Of a stretch of 64,000 nt of DNA, positions 35,893 through 44,802 are shown piece by piece (positions within the stretch are counted from its first letter, which is position 1; the number at the start of each line of letters is the position of its first letter). A program made the position numbers and the translations under genes. Origin of the DNA: Sediminicola sp037203765. Its GTDB lineage: Bacteria; Bacteroidota; Bacteroidia; Flavobacteriales; Flavobacteriaceae. The notes beneath the pieces were generated by a model that saw only the letters and a program-made list of their open reading frames with translations, searched no databases and was not told the origin of the DNA. The stretch is taken from contig NZ_JBBCAS010000001.1 of NCBI RefSeq assembly GCF_037203765.1, positions 603,175 to 667,174 on the forward strand, written 5' to 3'.

Positions 35893-36546
35893 ATGACGCG
35901 TTCTGAAGAGAACTATATAAAGACCATATTTCATTTGGGCAATAAAGGAACTGAGGCCGTTGCTACCAATGCCATTGCGGAATTGATGGAAACCAAGCCT
36001 TCTTCGGTTACCGATATGGTCAAAAAACTTTCCGAGAAGGACTTGGTCAACTATAAACGGTACCAAGGTGTTTCATTGACGGAATTGGGTACCAAAACCG
36101 CCTTGGGCATTATCAGAAAACATCGTCTTTGGGAGGTTTTCTTGGTTGATAAACTGGACTTTTCTTGGGATGAGGTCCATGAGGTTGCCGAGCAGCTGGA
36201 GCATATTAAAAGTGATAAGCTAATAGACAAATTGGATGCACTGTTGAACTATCCAAAATTTGATCCGCACGGTGATCCCATTCCTGACAAAAATGGTGCT
36301 TTTAAGCATGGGGACCGCAAACTGTTGAGTGAATTGCCCGTGGAGTCAAAAGGTATCTGTGTAGGAGTCAAAGATTCCTCAACTGCCTTTTTAAAGTTCT
36401 TGGATAAAAATAAAATTGCCCTTGGTGATGAAATTACCATTTTGGAAAAAGAGGAATTTGATAGTTCGTTTTACATCAAAATTGGGAATCGAAGAGAGCA
36501 TATTTCAAATCAAATAGCATCCAACCTTTATATTAAAATTTCATAA
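35893..36546 (+). CDS. Metal-dependent regulator, DtxR/MntR/IdeR family
   Basis: 217 residues from the ATG at 35893 (the frame opens at 35863, inside the promoter). Order: winged helix (EENYIKTIFHL ... PSSVTDMVKKLSEKDLVNY), dimer/metal domain (HEVAEQLEHIKSDKLIDKLD, then PHGDPIP), and a C-terminal SH3/FeoA-like domain (KGICVGVKDSS...). It should bind DNA when loaded with Mn2+ or Fe2+. The outer-membrane gene starts inside its stop (TAATG). Mn versus Fe cannot be decided from sequence. Confidence 0.92.
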   Translation: MTRSEENYIKTIFHLGNKGTEAVATNAIAELMETKPSSVTDMVKKLSEKDLVNYKRYQGVSLTELGTKTALGIIRKHRLWEVFLVDKLDFSWDEVHEVAEQLEHIKSDKLIDKLDALLNYPKFDPHGDPIPDKNGAFKHGDRKLLSELPVESKGICVGVKDSSTAFLKFLDKNKIALGDEITILEKEEFDSSFYIKIGNRREHISNQIASNLYIKIS

Positions 36547-37352
36547 TGAGAAGAAATCAGAACTTTGGAATTTCTTTAGTTTTTATGATCTTGATGGGTT
36601 CTTTCTATAAGGTGCAAGCCCAGCAGGACAATACAGGACCAGGTACCATTGTCACAGATAGGCCAGATGCCACGGAATCCCCCACTCTGGTTCCCAAAGG
36701 TTATCTGCAGGTGGAAACCGGAGGGTATTATGAATCCTTGGATCAGAACAATACCAAATTTGAAAGGACCGTTTACAATACCACCTTAATGCGATATGGT
36801 CTTTTGGACAATATGGAACTACGGCTGGGCTGGAATCTTGAGTCGCAAAAATTAAATATGGGAGGCCTGGGATTTGATACTGATCTCAATGGATTTTCCC
36901 CCCTTTTATTGGGCGTAAAAATTGGTATTGCACAGGAGAAGAATGGGGCGCCAGAAATTGGGCTGATAGGACATTTGTTTTTGCCTTTTAGTGCCAGCAA
37001 AGATTTTAGGCCACAGACCACCGGGGCAGATTTCAGATTTGCATTTTCACATACCCTATCCGAAAAATCAAATTTATCGTACAATGTGGGGGCAAAATGG
37101 GGTGATGATTCTCCTGAACTGGCCTACATCTATACAATTGCCTTAGGCCATAGAATTACTGACAAGTTTGGATTTTATGTGGAACTGTACGGTGATTTAC
37201 CCGAAAACAGTACGGCCAATCATTTCTTTGATACGGGAATAACGTACTTATTGCAGTCCAACATACAGCTAGATGCTACCGTAGGGAAGGGAATTACAGA
37301 TGATCAGGATATTTTGTTAAGTGCGGGTGTCAGTTTTAGGGTGCCCAATTAA
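36546..37352 (+). CDS. Outer-membrane transporter-like protein (PF13557-like)
   Basis: 268 residues, signal peptide ending QAQ, then TDRPDATESPTLVPKGYLQVE, the signature opening of the MetA-pathway-of-phenol-degradation/transporter barrel family. The sequence is strand-rich and ends SFRVPN. Overlap with the regulator stop and position before the binding protein place it in the metal operon, suggesting passage of the metal or a chelate across the outer membrane (inference). Confidence 0.8.
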   Translation: MRRNQNFGISLVFMILMGSFYKVQAQQDNTGPGTIVTDRPDATESPTLVPKGYLQVETGGYYESLDQNNTKFERTVYNTTLMRYGLLDNMELRLGWNLESQKLNMGGLGFDTDLNGFSPLLLGVKIGIAQEKNGAPEIGLIGHLFLPFSASKDFRPQTTGADFRFAFSHTLSEKSNLSYNVGAKWGDDSPELAYIYTIALGHRITDKFGFYVELYGDLPENSTANHFFDTGITYLLQSNIQLDATVGKGITDDQDILLSAGVSFRVPN

Positions 37353-37362
37353 AATAAGAAGT

Positions 37363-38277
37363 ATGAAAAAGTATATTATAATTGCGGCCATATTGGCCGT
37401 AGTTGGTTGTAAGGACAAGGCCGATAAGGCCAACTCTGGGAAGCTGAAAATTGTAACCACCACAACCATGATCACCGATTTGGTGCAGAATATCGGGGGA
37501 GATGCCGTGGAAGTCCAAGGGTTGATGGGAAGTGGGGTAGATCCGCATTTGTACAAAGCAAGTGAGGGTGATGTCAGCAAATTATTTAATGCCGATCTTG
37601 TAATCTATGGAGGCCTCCACTTAGAGGGCAAATTGGTGGAAATATTTGAAAAAATGGAAAGTCAGGGCAAAAAGACAGCAGCTGTTGCAGATGCCATTGA
37701 TGAAAGTGAGCTTTTGGGGTCAGAATATTTCGCATCCAACTACGATCCACATATATGGTTCAATATTGGTTTTTGGAAAAAGATAACGCTTTATACAGCG
37801 GAAAAATTAAAGGAACAGGATCCTGACAATGCTGATCTTTTTGATAAGAACAGTACGGCCTATATAGAGAAATTGGACGCATTGGAAACTGAAATAAGGT
37901 ATATTATAGAAACATTGCCACCCGAAAAGAGGATCCTCGTTACTGCCCATGATGCTTTCAATTATTTTGGTAATGCCTATGGATTTGAGGTGGTCGGGTT
38001 ACAGGGGATCTCTACCGCAACGGAAGCGGGGGTCCAGGATGTACAGGAGTTGTCCAATTTTATTATCGAGAAGAAGATTAAAGCCATTTTTGTAGAGTCA
38101 TCGGTGCCCAGAAGAACCATTGAAGCTTTGCAATCGTCTGTAAAATCCAAAGGTCATGATGTGGCCATAGGGGGGAGTTTATATTCCGATGCACTTGGAA
38201 ACAAAGGCACTGTGGAGGGTACGTATATTGGTATGTTCCAATACAATGTTAATACCATAGTAAATGCCCTTAAATAG
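37363..38277 (+). CDS. Metal ABC transporter substrate-binding lipoprotein (TroA/ZnuA cluster A-I)
   Basis: 304 residues from the ATG at 37363; an upstream frame start at 37321 overlaps the previous gene and lacks a signal. Lipobox VVGC at Cys18. Metal-binding segments of the family are visible: DPHLY, YDPHIWFN, TAHDAFNYFG and the C-terminal YSDALG. There is no His-rich loop, which leans toward Mn or Fe rather than Zn. Confidence 0.92.
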   Translation: MKKYIIIAAILAVVGCKDKADKANSGKLKIVTTTTMITDLVQNIGGDAVEVQGLMGSGVDPHLYKASEGDVSKLFNADLVIYGGLHLEGKLVEIFEKMESQGKKTAAVADAIDESELLGSEYFASNYDPHIWFNIGFWKKITLYTAEKLKEQDPDNADLFDKNSTAYIEKLDALETEIRYIIETLPPEKRILVTAHDAFNYFGNAYGFEVVGLQGISTATEAGVQDVQELSNFIIEKKIKAIFVESSVPRRTIEALQSSVKSKGHDVAIGGSLYSDALGNKGTVEGTYIGMFQYNVNTIVNALK

Positions 38278-38293
38278 GGTTTAATTCAAAACC

Positions 38294-39037
38294 ATGGAGA
38301 CGAACAACAAAATTGCCATACAAATAGATGACCTTACCGTGGCCTATAATTATAAACCGGTACTGTGGGATATTGATCTAGCCATTCCCGAAGGGGTGCT
38401 GATGGCCATTGTAGGACCCAATGGCGCCGGGAAGTCTACCTTGATCAAGGCCATCTTAGGAATAATCAAGCCCATCGCAGGGTCCGTCTCGGTTTTTGGA
38501 GAGCCCTATAAAAAACAATATCAATTAGTGGCGTATGTGCCACAAAAGGGCAGTGTGGACTGGGACTTTCCAACCACGGCCCTGGACGTCGTCCTAATGG
38601 GAACTTATGGTAGCCTGGGATGGATAAAAAGACCGGGACAAAAACAGAAAAAGGAAGCACTGGAAGCTTTGGAAAAGGTGGGCATGTTGGAGTTTAAAAA
38701 TAGACAGATAAGCCAGTTGAGCGGTGGCCAACAACAACGCATCTTTCTTGCTAGGGCCTTGGTACAGAATGCCAGTATCTATCTGATGGACGAGCCTTTC
38801 CAAGGGGTCGATGCCACTACGGAACGCGCCATTGTCAATATCCTTAAAGAATTGAGAAAATCAGGTAAGACGGTGGTGGTCGTACACCACGATCTACAGA
38901 CGGTTCCGGAATATTTTGATTGGGTCACCTTTTTGAATGTCAAAAAAATTGCCACGGGTTCCGTAAAGGAAATTTTTAATGACGATAACCTTACAAAAAC
39001 ATATGGCATCAATTACAAGGTCAGTGTTTTAAACTAA
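38294..39037 (+). CDS. Metal ABC transporter ATP-binding protein
   Basis: 247 residues with Walker A GPNGAGKST, signature LSGGQQQRI, Walker B IYLMDEPFQGVD and switch region VVVVHHDL. It is the ATPase of the cluster A-I metal importer, lying 16 bases after the binding protein and 15 before the first permease. Confidence 0.94.
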   Translation: METNNKIAIQIDDLTVAYNYKPVLWDIDLAIPEGVLMAIVGPNGAGKSTLIKAILGIIKPIAGSVSVFGEPYKKQYQLVAYVPQKGSVDWDFPTTALDVVLMGTYGSLGWIKRPGQKQKKEALEALEKVGMLEFKNRQISQLSGGQQQRIFLARALVQNASIYLMDEPFQGVDATTERAIVNILKELRKSGKTVVVVHHDLQTVPEYFDWVTFLNVKKIATGSVKEIFNDDNLTKTYGINYKVSVLN

Positions 39038-39052
39038 TTATATATTATCTAG

Positions 39053-40180
39053 ATGTCCATTCAAGAGTACTTTTCACTGGTAATCAGCGATTACACCTTG
39101 CGTACCATTACGCTGGGAACGGCCGTTTTGGGCTTGGTCTGTGGTATACTCGGAAGTTTTGCCGTGTTGAGGAAACAGAGCTTATTGGGAGATGCCATTT
39201 CTCATGCATCACTTCCCGGAATTGTTATTGCCTTTCTGATCACAGGTGCTAAAAACAGCAATACCCTCTTAATCGGAGCCTTGATCAGTGGTTTGATAGG
39301 AACTTTTTGGATCAGGGGAATTGTAAAAAAGACGCATTTAAAATCAGATACCGCCTTGGGTCTGATACTGTCCCTGTTTTTTGGTTTTGGAATGCTCCTG
39401 CTCACCTTTGTCCAAAAAATGCCCAATGCCCAACAGGCGGGGTTGGATAAATATCTTTTTGGACAGGCAGCTACCTTGGTGGAAAGCGATGTTTTGTTGA
39501 TGTCCGTTGTCATGGCCATAAGCCTTATTGTCCTCATTATTTTTTGGAAAGAGTTCAAACTACTTCATTTTGATGCCGATTATACAAAATCCCTTGGGTT
39601 CAATACCCGGTTTTTGGACACGATCATTACCTCACTCATAGTGCTTGCCATTGTGATAGGACTCCAAACAGTGGGTGTAGTCCTCATGAGTGCCATGTTA
39701 TTGGCACCGGCTGCCGCTGCCCGTCAATGGACCAATAAATTGGGGGTCATGGTATTTTTGGCCGCGCTGTTCGGGGCCTTTTCTGGAATCTTGGGAACTG
39801 CGGTCAGTGCAAGTTCCAATAACCTGTCTACAGGACCTGTCATTGTATTGATAGCTGCTGCCTTTGTGGTGATCTCTTTTATTTTTTCGCCAGGACGTGG
39901 GCTATTGTTCAAGGAAATCAGGTATTGGAACAACAGGAACGATCTGCAACTTCACAAAACCCTGGCATTTATGTACGACATTGCCAAAAACCACGAGGAC
40001 GTTTCGCATCCCCACGAGGTAAAGATCCTGAACAATTTTCAGGGGTATACCAAAAGTTCACTCAACAAATTGGCAGATAGAGAATACATAACCATCCAAG
40101 GGTCAACGTGGTCTTTGACCACCAAAGGTTTTGAAAAGGCCATCAATTTGTATAACCAACAAGAAAATTTGTATGACTAG
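39053..40180 (+). CDS. Metal ABC permease 1 with winged-helix-like tail
   Basis: 375 residues. The first about 285 form the usual MntB/ZnuB-type permease with eight to nine membrane helices (GDAISHASLPGI is the family signature). The last about 80 residues are soluble and read like the DtxR winged helix: a helix (LAFMYDIAKNHED), a recognition-like helix (KSSLNKLADREYI) and a wing (STWSLTTKGFEKA). The tail would sit in the cytoplasm. Confidence 0.92.
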   Translation: MSIQEYFSLVISDYTLRTITLGTAVLGLVCGILGSFAVLRKQSLLGDAISHASLPGIVIAFLITGAKNSNTLLIGALISGLIGTFWIRGIVKKTHLKSDTALGLILSLFFGFGMLLLTFVQKMPNAQQAGLDKYLFGQAATLVESDVLLMSVVMAISLIVLIIFWKEFKLLHFDADYTKSLGFNTRFLDTIITSLIVLAIVIGLQTVGVVLMSAMLLAPAAAARQWTNKLGVMVFLAALFGAFSGILGTAVSASSNNLSTGPVIVLIAAAFVVISFIFSPGRGLLFKEIRYWNNRNDLQLHKTLAFMYDIAKNHEDVSHPHEVKILNNFQGYTKSSLNKLADREYITIQGSTWSLTTKGFEKAINLYNQQENLYD

Positions 40181-41333
40181 CGCACAATTGGAAATACAGT
40201 TGATTGCATGTATTGTGGCCATTGCCTGTGCCATTCCGGGGACCTTTTTGGTGCTCCGCAAGATGGCAATGATCAGCGATGCCATTAGCCATTCCATTCT
40301 TCCAGGCATTGTGGTCGGATTTTTTTTGACCGAAGACTTAAACTCTCCCTGGCTCATTTTATTGGCCGCCTTCAGTGGTATACTTACCGTGGTTTTGGTA
40401 GAGTATATCCAAAAAACCGGATTGGTAAAGGAGGATACGGCCATTGGCCTTGTTTTTCCAGCACTGTTCAGCATTGGGGTTATTCTTATTGCCAAAAACG
40501 CTGGGGACGTGCATTTGGACATCGATGCTGTTCTCTTGGGAGAATTGGCGTTTGCACCTTTTGATCGATTATTGATCAACGGAACCGATATGGGTCCCAA
40601 ATCACTCTATGTCATAGGAACAATATTGTTGATCACTTTGGTGTTATTGATTGCATTTTTCAAGGAACTTAAATTGAGCACCTTTGATACACAGTTGGCA
40701 GCTACCCTGGGCTTTTCTCCGGTAGTGATGCATTATGGATTAATGACGGTAGCATCGGTGACGACCGTTGGGGCTTTTGATGCCGTAGGGGCCATCCTAG
40801 TGGTAGCTTTGATGATAGCTCCTGCAGCAATGGCCTATTTATTGACCAAGGATTTAAAGAGAATGTTGTGGCTTTCCGTACTTTTTGGAGTAATAGCCGC
40901 TATTTTGGGCTATTGGGTGGCACATTGGCTAGACGCTTCCATCGCTGGTTCCATCACCACCATATTAGGGGTATTGTTTTTCTTGGTCTACCTATTTGCT
41001 CCCAACACCGGACTGATATCTGTGCTATATCGTCAAAAACGTCAACAGATAGAGGTTCATCTACTCACCTTTTTACTGCATTTGCAGAATCATGAGGATA
41101 TTGCAGAGCGACATATCAAACACCTTAATGAGCATATCAATTGGCATGAGGTTACGGCAAAATCAGTCTTGGACCTGGCCGTGAAGAACAATATGATCGT
41201 TATTGAAGATCAGATTATCTCCTTAACGGAAAAGGGAAAGATGTTCACGGCCGAGGCCATTAATTACATTATCACCAACAAAAGTGCGGCCATTGAAGAT
41301 ATGAAGGATAGGTTCTTTCTGTTTAGAGGATAG
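40173..41333 (+). CDS. Metal ABC permease 2 with winged-helix-like tail
   Basis: 386 residues from the ATG at 40173, overlapping permease 1 by 8 bases; the frame opens at 40131 but the N-terminal extension lies wholly in the upstream gene. Membrane core with SDAISHSILPGIVVGF, then a cytoplasmic tail of about 95 residues with the same winged-helix-like layout (SVLDLAVKNNMIVIEDQIISLTEKG in two pieces). It pairs with permease 1 as a heterodimer. Confidence 0.92.
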   Translation: MTSAQLEIQLIACIVAIACAIPGTFLVLRKMAMISDAISHSILPGIVVGFFLTEDLNSPWLILLAAFSGILTVVLVEYIQKTGLVKEDTAIGLVFPALFSIGVILIAKNAGDVHLDIDAVLLGELAFAPFDRLLINGTDMGPKSLYVIGTILLITLVLLIAFFKELKLSTFDTQLAATLGFSPVVMHYGLMTVASVTTVGAFDAVGAILVVALMIAPAAMAYLLTKDLKRMLWLSVLFGVIAAILGYWVAHWLDASIAGSITTILGVLFFLVYLFAPNTGLISVLYRQKRQQIEVHLLTFLLHLQNHEDIAERHIKHLNEHINWHEVTAKSVLDLAVKNNMIVIEDQIISLTEKGKMFTAEAINYIITNKSAAIEDMKDRFFLFRG

Positions 41334-41396
41334 GTCGCGTTACAGGTCTTGTAATAATCTGTAGGATTGCTTAAGTTTATTCACTCTAAAATATCT

Positions 41397-41552
41397 ATGA
41401 CGATACAGAAGACATTGCCGAGAATGGAGGCTGTTTTGGTTAAGATTCCAAGAGCTGTTCATTGCATTGCGAACAGCCCCAGTAGCTTGACAACCAAAAT
41501 TGCACATACCTTGGTCTGGTACGTTCAATACAAAATTAAAGAACTTGAATAA
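41397..41552 (+). CDS. Possible 51-residue ORF, weak
   Basis: A short frame whose stop overlaps the next ATG (TAATG), the coupling arrangement seen elsewhere in this window. The product is basic with no signal peptide or recognisable domain. The same DNA has nested inverted repeats (41431-41500), so it may be structure rather than gene. Confidence 0.2.
   Translation: MTIQKTLPRMEAVLVKIPRAVHCIANSPSSLTTKIAHTLVWYVQYKIKELE
41431..41499. repeat. Nested inverted repeats
   Basis: Outer arms TTTTGGTT and AACCAAAA enclose inner perfect arms GCTGTTC and GAACAGC with a 10-base loop (ATTGCATTGC). There is no T run after it, so it is not a standard terminator. It could be a protein site or a folded RNA between the metal operon and the next gene. 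Confidence 0.45.
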
Positions 41553-41983
41553 TGGGACGAAACAACAGTAAAAGGCCTTGGATGTTGAATATGTTGATCG
41601 TAGTCACCATATTTGTGGTGTTGTTGGTTTTTACCGCCCATTATAAAAACTGGATCCGGACCGAAATGGATACCATCGAAATTTTATCAGGTATCTATTA
41701 CAAGGAATTGCCCTACTCCGAAATTGATAGTGTGGTCATGGTGGAGAAGATTCCCAAAATGGAACGCATCAATGGCTTCTCTGCCATGGAGCGCGAAAAG
41801 GGAATCTTTAAGGACAGTATCCATCAAACGGAAGTATTGGTTTATGTGGACAGACTATCACAGCCAAAAATAAGGGTCGTTTACCAAGACTCCTTGAAGT
41901 TGTTCCTCAATCTGACCGATAGTACCAAGACCCAGCAGATGTTTCAGTTCTTACATGGAAAAATAAAACTTGAACAAGAATAA
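41552..41983 (+). CDS. Membrane-anchored protein, PH-domain-like, unknown
   Basis: 143 residues: basic N-terminus, one membrane helix (about 11-29), then a soluble part of alternating strands (IDSVVMVEKIPKMERINGF, TEVLVYVDRL, KIRVVYQDS) and a final helix. The fold pattern resembles small bacterial PH-domain proteins, but that is only a resemblance. It may follow the metal operon on one transcript; nothing ties it to metal uptake. Confidence 0.65.
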   Translation: MGRNNSKRPWMLNMLIVVTIFVVLLVFTAHYKNWIRTEMDTIEILSGIYYKELPYSEIDSVVMVEKIPKMERINGFSAMEREKGIFKDSIHQTEVLVYVDRLSQPKIRVVYQDSLKLFLNLTDSTKTQQMFQFLHGKIKLEQE

Positions 41984-42024
41984 TTTCCCTTGATAAATAG
42001 CGTTTAATTTGCGGCAATTTTTAA

Positions 42025-42032
42025 TAGATTTG
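42025..42032 (+). promoter_or_regulatory. -7 box directly before a GTG start
   Basis: TAGATTTG fits TAnnTTTG and ends 5 bases before the GTG of the DUF2141 gene, implying a leaderless transcript. No TTTG lies at the -33 distance. Confidence 0.4.
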
Positions 42033-42037
42033 ACACT

Positions 42038-42445
42038 GTGAGATACGTACTGCTATTATTTATTTTCCCTTTGATCGGTTTTTCCCAAAATAAGCTTTCT
42101 GTTGAGGTAGATGGAGTTGCCTCCTCCGAAGGGCAGATCAGTGTGGCTGTTTACAATAAATCCTCCGGGTTCTTAAAATTCGAGTCAGTTTACAGGAGTG
42201 ATAGTACTGCAGCCAAGAAAAAGAAAACTAATCTTGTTATTACCAACCTCCCCAACGGCACCTATGCCTTGGCGGTTTTCCATGACAAGAATGGGAATGA
42301 CAAGTTGGACACGAATTGGTTGGGGATACCCAAGGAGGCTATTGGCTTTTCCAATGCCAAAATGAAAACGTTTGGACCCCCGAGTTTTGAAGATTGTGCT
42401 TTTAACCTCCAAGGGGATGCCCAAATCCGATTGGAACTCAATTAA
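42038..42445 (+). CDS. DUF2141 secreted protein
   Basis: 135 residues, signal peptide ending GFSQ, then one DUF2141 beta-sandwich: GQISVAVYN, LPNGTYALAVFHDKNGNDKLDTN and IPKEAIGFSN are the family hallmarks. The role of the family is unknown. The only plausible start is GTG at 42038. Confidence 0.88.
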   Translation: MRYVLLLFIFPLIGFSQNKLSVEVDGVASSEGQISVAVYNKSSGFLKFESVYRSDSTAAKKKKTNLVITNLPNGTYALAVFHDKNGNDKLDTNWLGIPKEAIGFSNAKMKTFGPPSFEDCAFNLQGDAQIRLELN

Positions 42446-42560
42446 GCTTTGATTAGGCAAAAATATCACCACCAATCGTGTGACCGTTTTATTGACCTAT
42501 TTCAAGCGTGTGGACAGCGTATTAAACCTTGTGGAATTCCTATATTTGGAAAAAAATACT

Positions 42561-42947
42561 ATGATATTACTGGTACAGGTTATTGGCGCTTTATATGGAA
42601 TGTTGGCGGTTATATTTGGGGCTTTTGGAGCCCATGCGCTCAAAAAGTCATTTTCTGAAGCGCAGCTCAGTAGTTTTGAAACCGGGGTGAAGTATCAAAT
42701 GTACCACGCTATCGTATTGTTGGTCATTGGTTTTAACTTTGGGTTTAATACTACCTTGGAAACCAATATTGCCTATTGTTTTATCATTGGGACTTTTTTG
42801 TTCTCCTTTAGTATATACGGCTTGTGCTTGAGCGATTCGAAAGGAAAGAAATTAAAAATTCTGGGGCCAATCACGCCCATAGGGGGCTTGTTCTTAGTTG
42901 TTGGTTGGGGTCTATTGTTGTATTCCTTTATAGCAGAGGTGATCTAA
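42561..42947 (+). CDS. DUF423 membrane protein
   Basis: 128 residues with four membrane helices; GAFGAHALK and ETGVKYQMYHA are the conserved family motifs. The frame opens at 42480, but a TATATTTG -7 box at 42541-42548 lies inside the extra part, so the ATG at 42561 is preferred. Its stop overlaps the convergent neighbour by 4 bases. Function unknown. Confidence 0.9.
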   Translation: MILLVQVIGALYGMLAVIFGAFGAHALKKSFSEAQLSSFETGVKYQMYHAIVLLVIGFNFGFNTTLETNIAYCFIIGTFLFSFSIYGLCLSDSKGKKLKILGPITPIGGLFLVVGWGLLLYSFIAEVI

Positions 42948-44485
42948 TCTTTATCCGTAACCTCTTCTTTGGAGGTAAACTCCTTGATTGCCTTATTGGG
43001 TTCTATGATCGCGTAACCTTTCCAGAATTCTGGATCGTATTTGGGCATATACGTGGGCAAGGTGGTATTGTTTTCAGTGAAGGCTTCAAATTGTGATACG
43101 GAAGAATACTGGGTGTCGAAAACAACAATTTCAAATTTATTGGTACTGGAAATGCCCAAATCCATATCCAAAGAAAGCTCGTTCTGCTTTCTCCTTCCCT
43201 TGACATGTTTATTTTTTTCAATAATTTTTAATGGTCTTTTTATACCTGCGGTACTACCATTTTCTTTTTCCAGGTACCTCAGGTTATACTTATTTTCCGG
43301 TCCTTTGTAAAATATCATTTTCCCCTTGGAGCCGTATTGGTTCAAGGAAACTCCAAGCAATTTAAAATTGCGAACGGGTTTGACATTTTCGTAATCGATC
43401 CTGGTAATGGCATAATCATCAGCATTGATGTATAGGGATCCACGATACTCTTCAGAGCCTTTTGGTTCAAAACCTATTACATAAACCGGATCGCTTCCCA
43501 AATAGGTAAATCCGTTTAATATAAAGTGATATCTGCGGGGCTTCCAAATAAAGTTGAGATTGGAATCTTCCATAAAGAAGATTTGTTCCATAAGGTTGGA
43601 AATGGTGCTTTTTCTGTATTTGGCGAAATTTGTTTTTCGCTCTTCGGTTTTCTTTTTTTCTTGTTCCAAATGTTTGTTTAGAGCCGCAACGTCATTGGAA
43701 TCCACTTCGGATTCAAATAGTTCATCGGCATCCATCTTTGTTCCAAATAAACCCGATTTTATTTTAAAATAAGAATCGCTCTTTACATTCTTCTTTATAA
43801 TCGTATTGAACTTTTCTTCCAGGGCCTCTAGGTCCAATGCACTGTTTTTGTCGTAAAGCTCGGACGCTTTGATAAGATCTATTTTCTGATTTTCCTTTTC
43901 AAAATTACCATAGAGATCACAGAGCACTTCCATATATCGGGCATCCACTTTGGGTACGGTTTGTATAACGCTGTCCAGAAAGGACTTATTGAATGCCTTG
44001 ATGGTCGATTTTAAATCGGAATATTTCGATCTGTAAAGATGCTGGTAGTAATATTCCCTGAAGAACAACCTTTTTTTGGTAAGCTCACGGTTATAATTCT
44101 TGTCCATGTTGGTCTTGACCAATGCTATAATATCATCGGCGCTGTATTGTTTATTGGAAACAATCACGGAGTTTAATGCTATAGGTTTCGGATTTAGATA
44201 TACCAGGGTGTCTTTAAATTGGCCAATGGTATTGCCTAGGGTTTCATAGCCCATACAGGATATGAAAAGCGAATCTGTGCTTTTGTTATTGCGATCAAGA
44301 AATAGGTTAAATTGTCCTTCCTCATTGGAGATAACTCCTTTGTTATTTTCCAAATGGATGGTTGCATACGGAATAGGCTTTTGAGTGGAGAAATCCAGTA
44401 AGGTGCCGGAAATGACCTGTGCCCTTAATGGGAGGAAGCTATAGATTATTAAGATAATGGGTATTAGATGCTTTTTTATGGCCAT
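42944..44485 (-). CDS. Exported CarboxypepD_reg-like domain protein
   Basis: 513 residues: signal peptide ending LRAQ, a carboxypeptidase-regulatory-like (CNA-B type) beta-sandwich (about 24-105: ISGTLLDFSTQKPIPYATIHLEN), then a long region common in Bacteroidota envelope proteins, with charged coiled parts (EQEKKKTEERKTNFAKYR). It is probably periplasmic or outer-membrane associated. The function is unknown; it is not a TonB receptor as no plug or barrel is seen. Confidence 0.75.
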   Translation of the reverse strand: MAIKKHLIPIILIIYSFLPLRAQVISGTLLDFSTQKPIPYATIHLENNKGVISNEEGQFNLFLDRNNKSTDSLFISCMGYETLGNTIGQFKDTLVYLNPKPIALNSVIVSNKQYSADDIIALVKTNMDKNYNRELTKKRLFFREYYYQHLYRSKYSDLKSTIKAFNKSFLDSVIQTVPKVDARYMEVLCDLYGNFEKENQKIDLIKASELYDKNSALDLEALEEKFNTIIKKNVKSDSYFKIKSGLFGTKMDADELFESEVDSNDVAALNKHLEQEKKKTEERKTNFAKYRKSTISNLMEQIFFMEDSNLNFIWKPRRYHFILNGFTYLGSDPVYVIGFEPKGSEEYRGSLYINADDYAITRIDYENVKPVRNFKLLGVSLNQYGSKGKMIFYKGPENKYNLRYLEKENGSTAGIKRPLKIIEKNKHVKGRRKQNELSLDMDLGISSTNKFEIVVFDTQYSSVSQFEAFTENNTTLPTYMPKYDPEFWKGYAIIEPNKAIKEFTSKEEVTDKD

Positions 44486-44651
44486 GGCGTGATTTCTAAG
44501 GAGTTTCTACAAATCAATACAATGAATGAAATTTAACCTAGGCATTTGACATTTTGTTAAGACCTATTTTAGTGTTTTAACCGAAAAGATTGTTCCAAGG
44601 CCTAAATAAGACCCAAATTGGAGGAGATAAATAAGACTTGAAGGGAATCCC

Positions 44652-44801
44652 TTAGTGGCATCCACAATTGCCATCACCGCAGGATTTCGCCCTTCTTTTT
44701 TTGGATGCGAAAACCGTACTGGGCAAAAAGAATTTTTTAACGATATAGCCTATGGCCAAGACCAATGTGATGTAGACCAATATGTTTTGAAACAGTTCCA
44801 T
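44652..44801 (-). CDS. FeoB-associated Cys-rich membrane protein
   Basis: A 49-residue gene starting one base after the feoB stop (TAAAATG). One membrane helix (about 5-22), a basic stretch (SKKRRAKS), then the Cys-rich end CGDGNCGCH. This matches the small FeoB-associated proteins (PF12669) that accompany FeoAB, possibly as metal carrier or FeoC-like partner. About 166 bases follow to the next convergent gene with no clear terminator. Confidence 0.85.
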   Translation of the reverse strand: MELFQNILVYITLVLAIGYIVKKFFLPSTVFASKKRRAKSCGDGNCGCH

Positions 44802-44802
44802 T

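Noticed and set aside
41340..41528. 62-residue minus-strand ORF after the metal operon
   Set aside because: Antisense to the inverted repeats, no start signal or recognisable sequence.
44641..44653. Palindrome AAGGGAATCCCTT after the Cys-rich Feo partner as terminator
   Set aside because: No loop large enough and no T run; cannot act as a normal intrinsic terminator.
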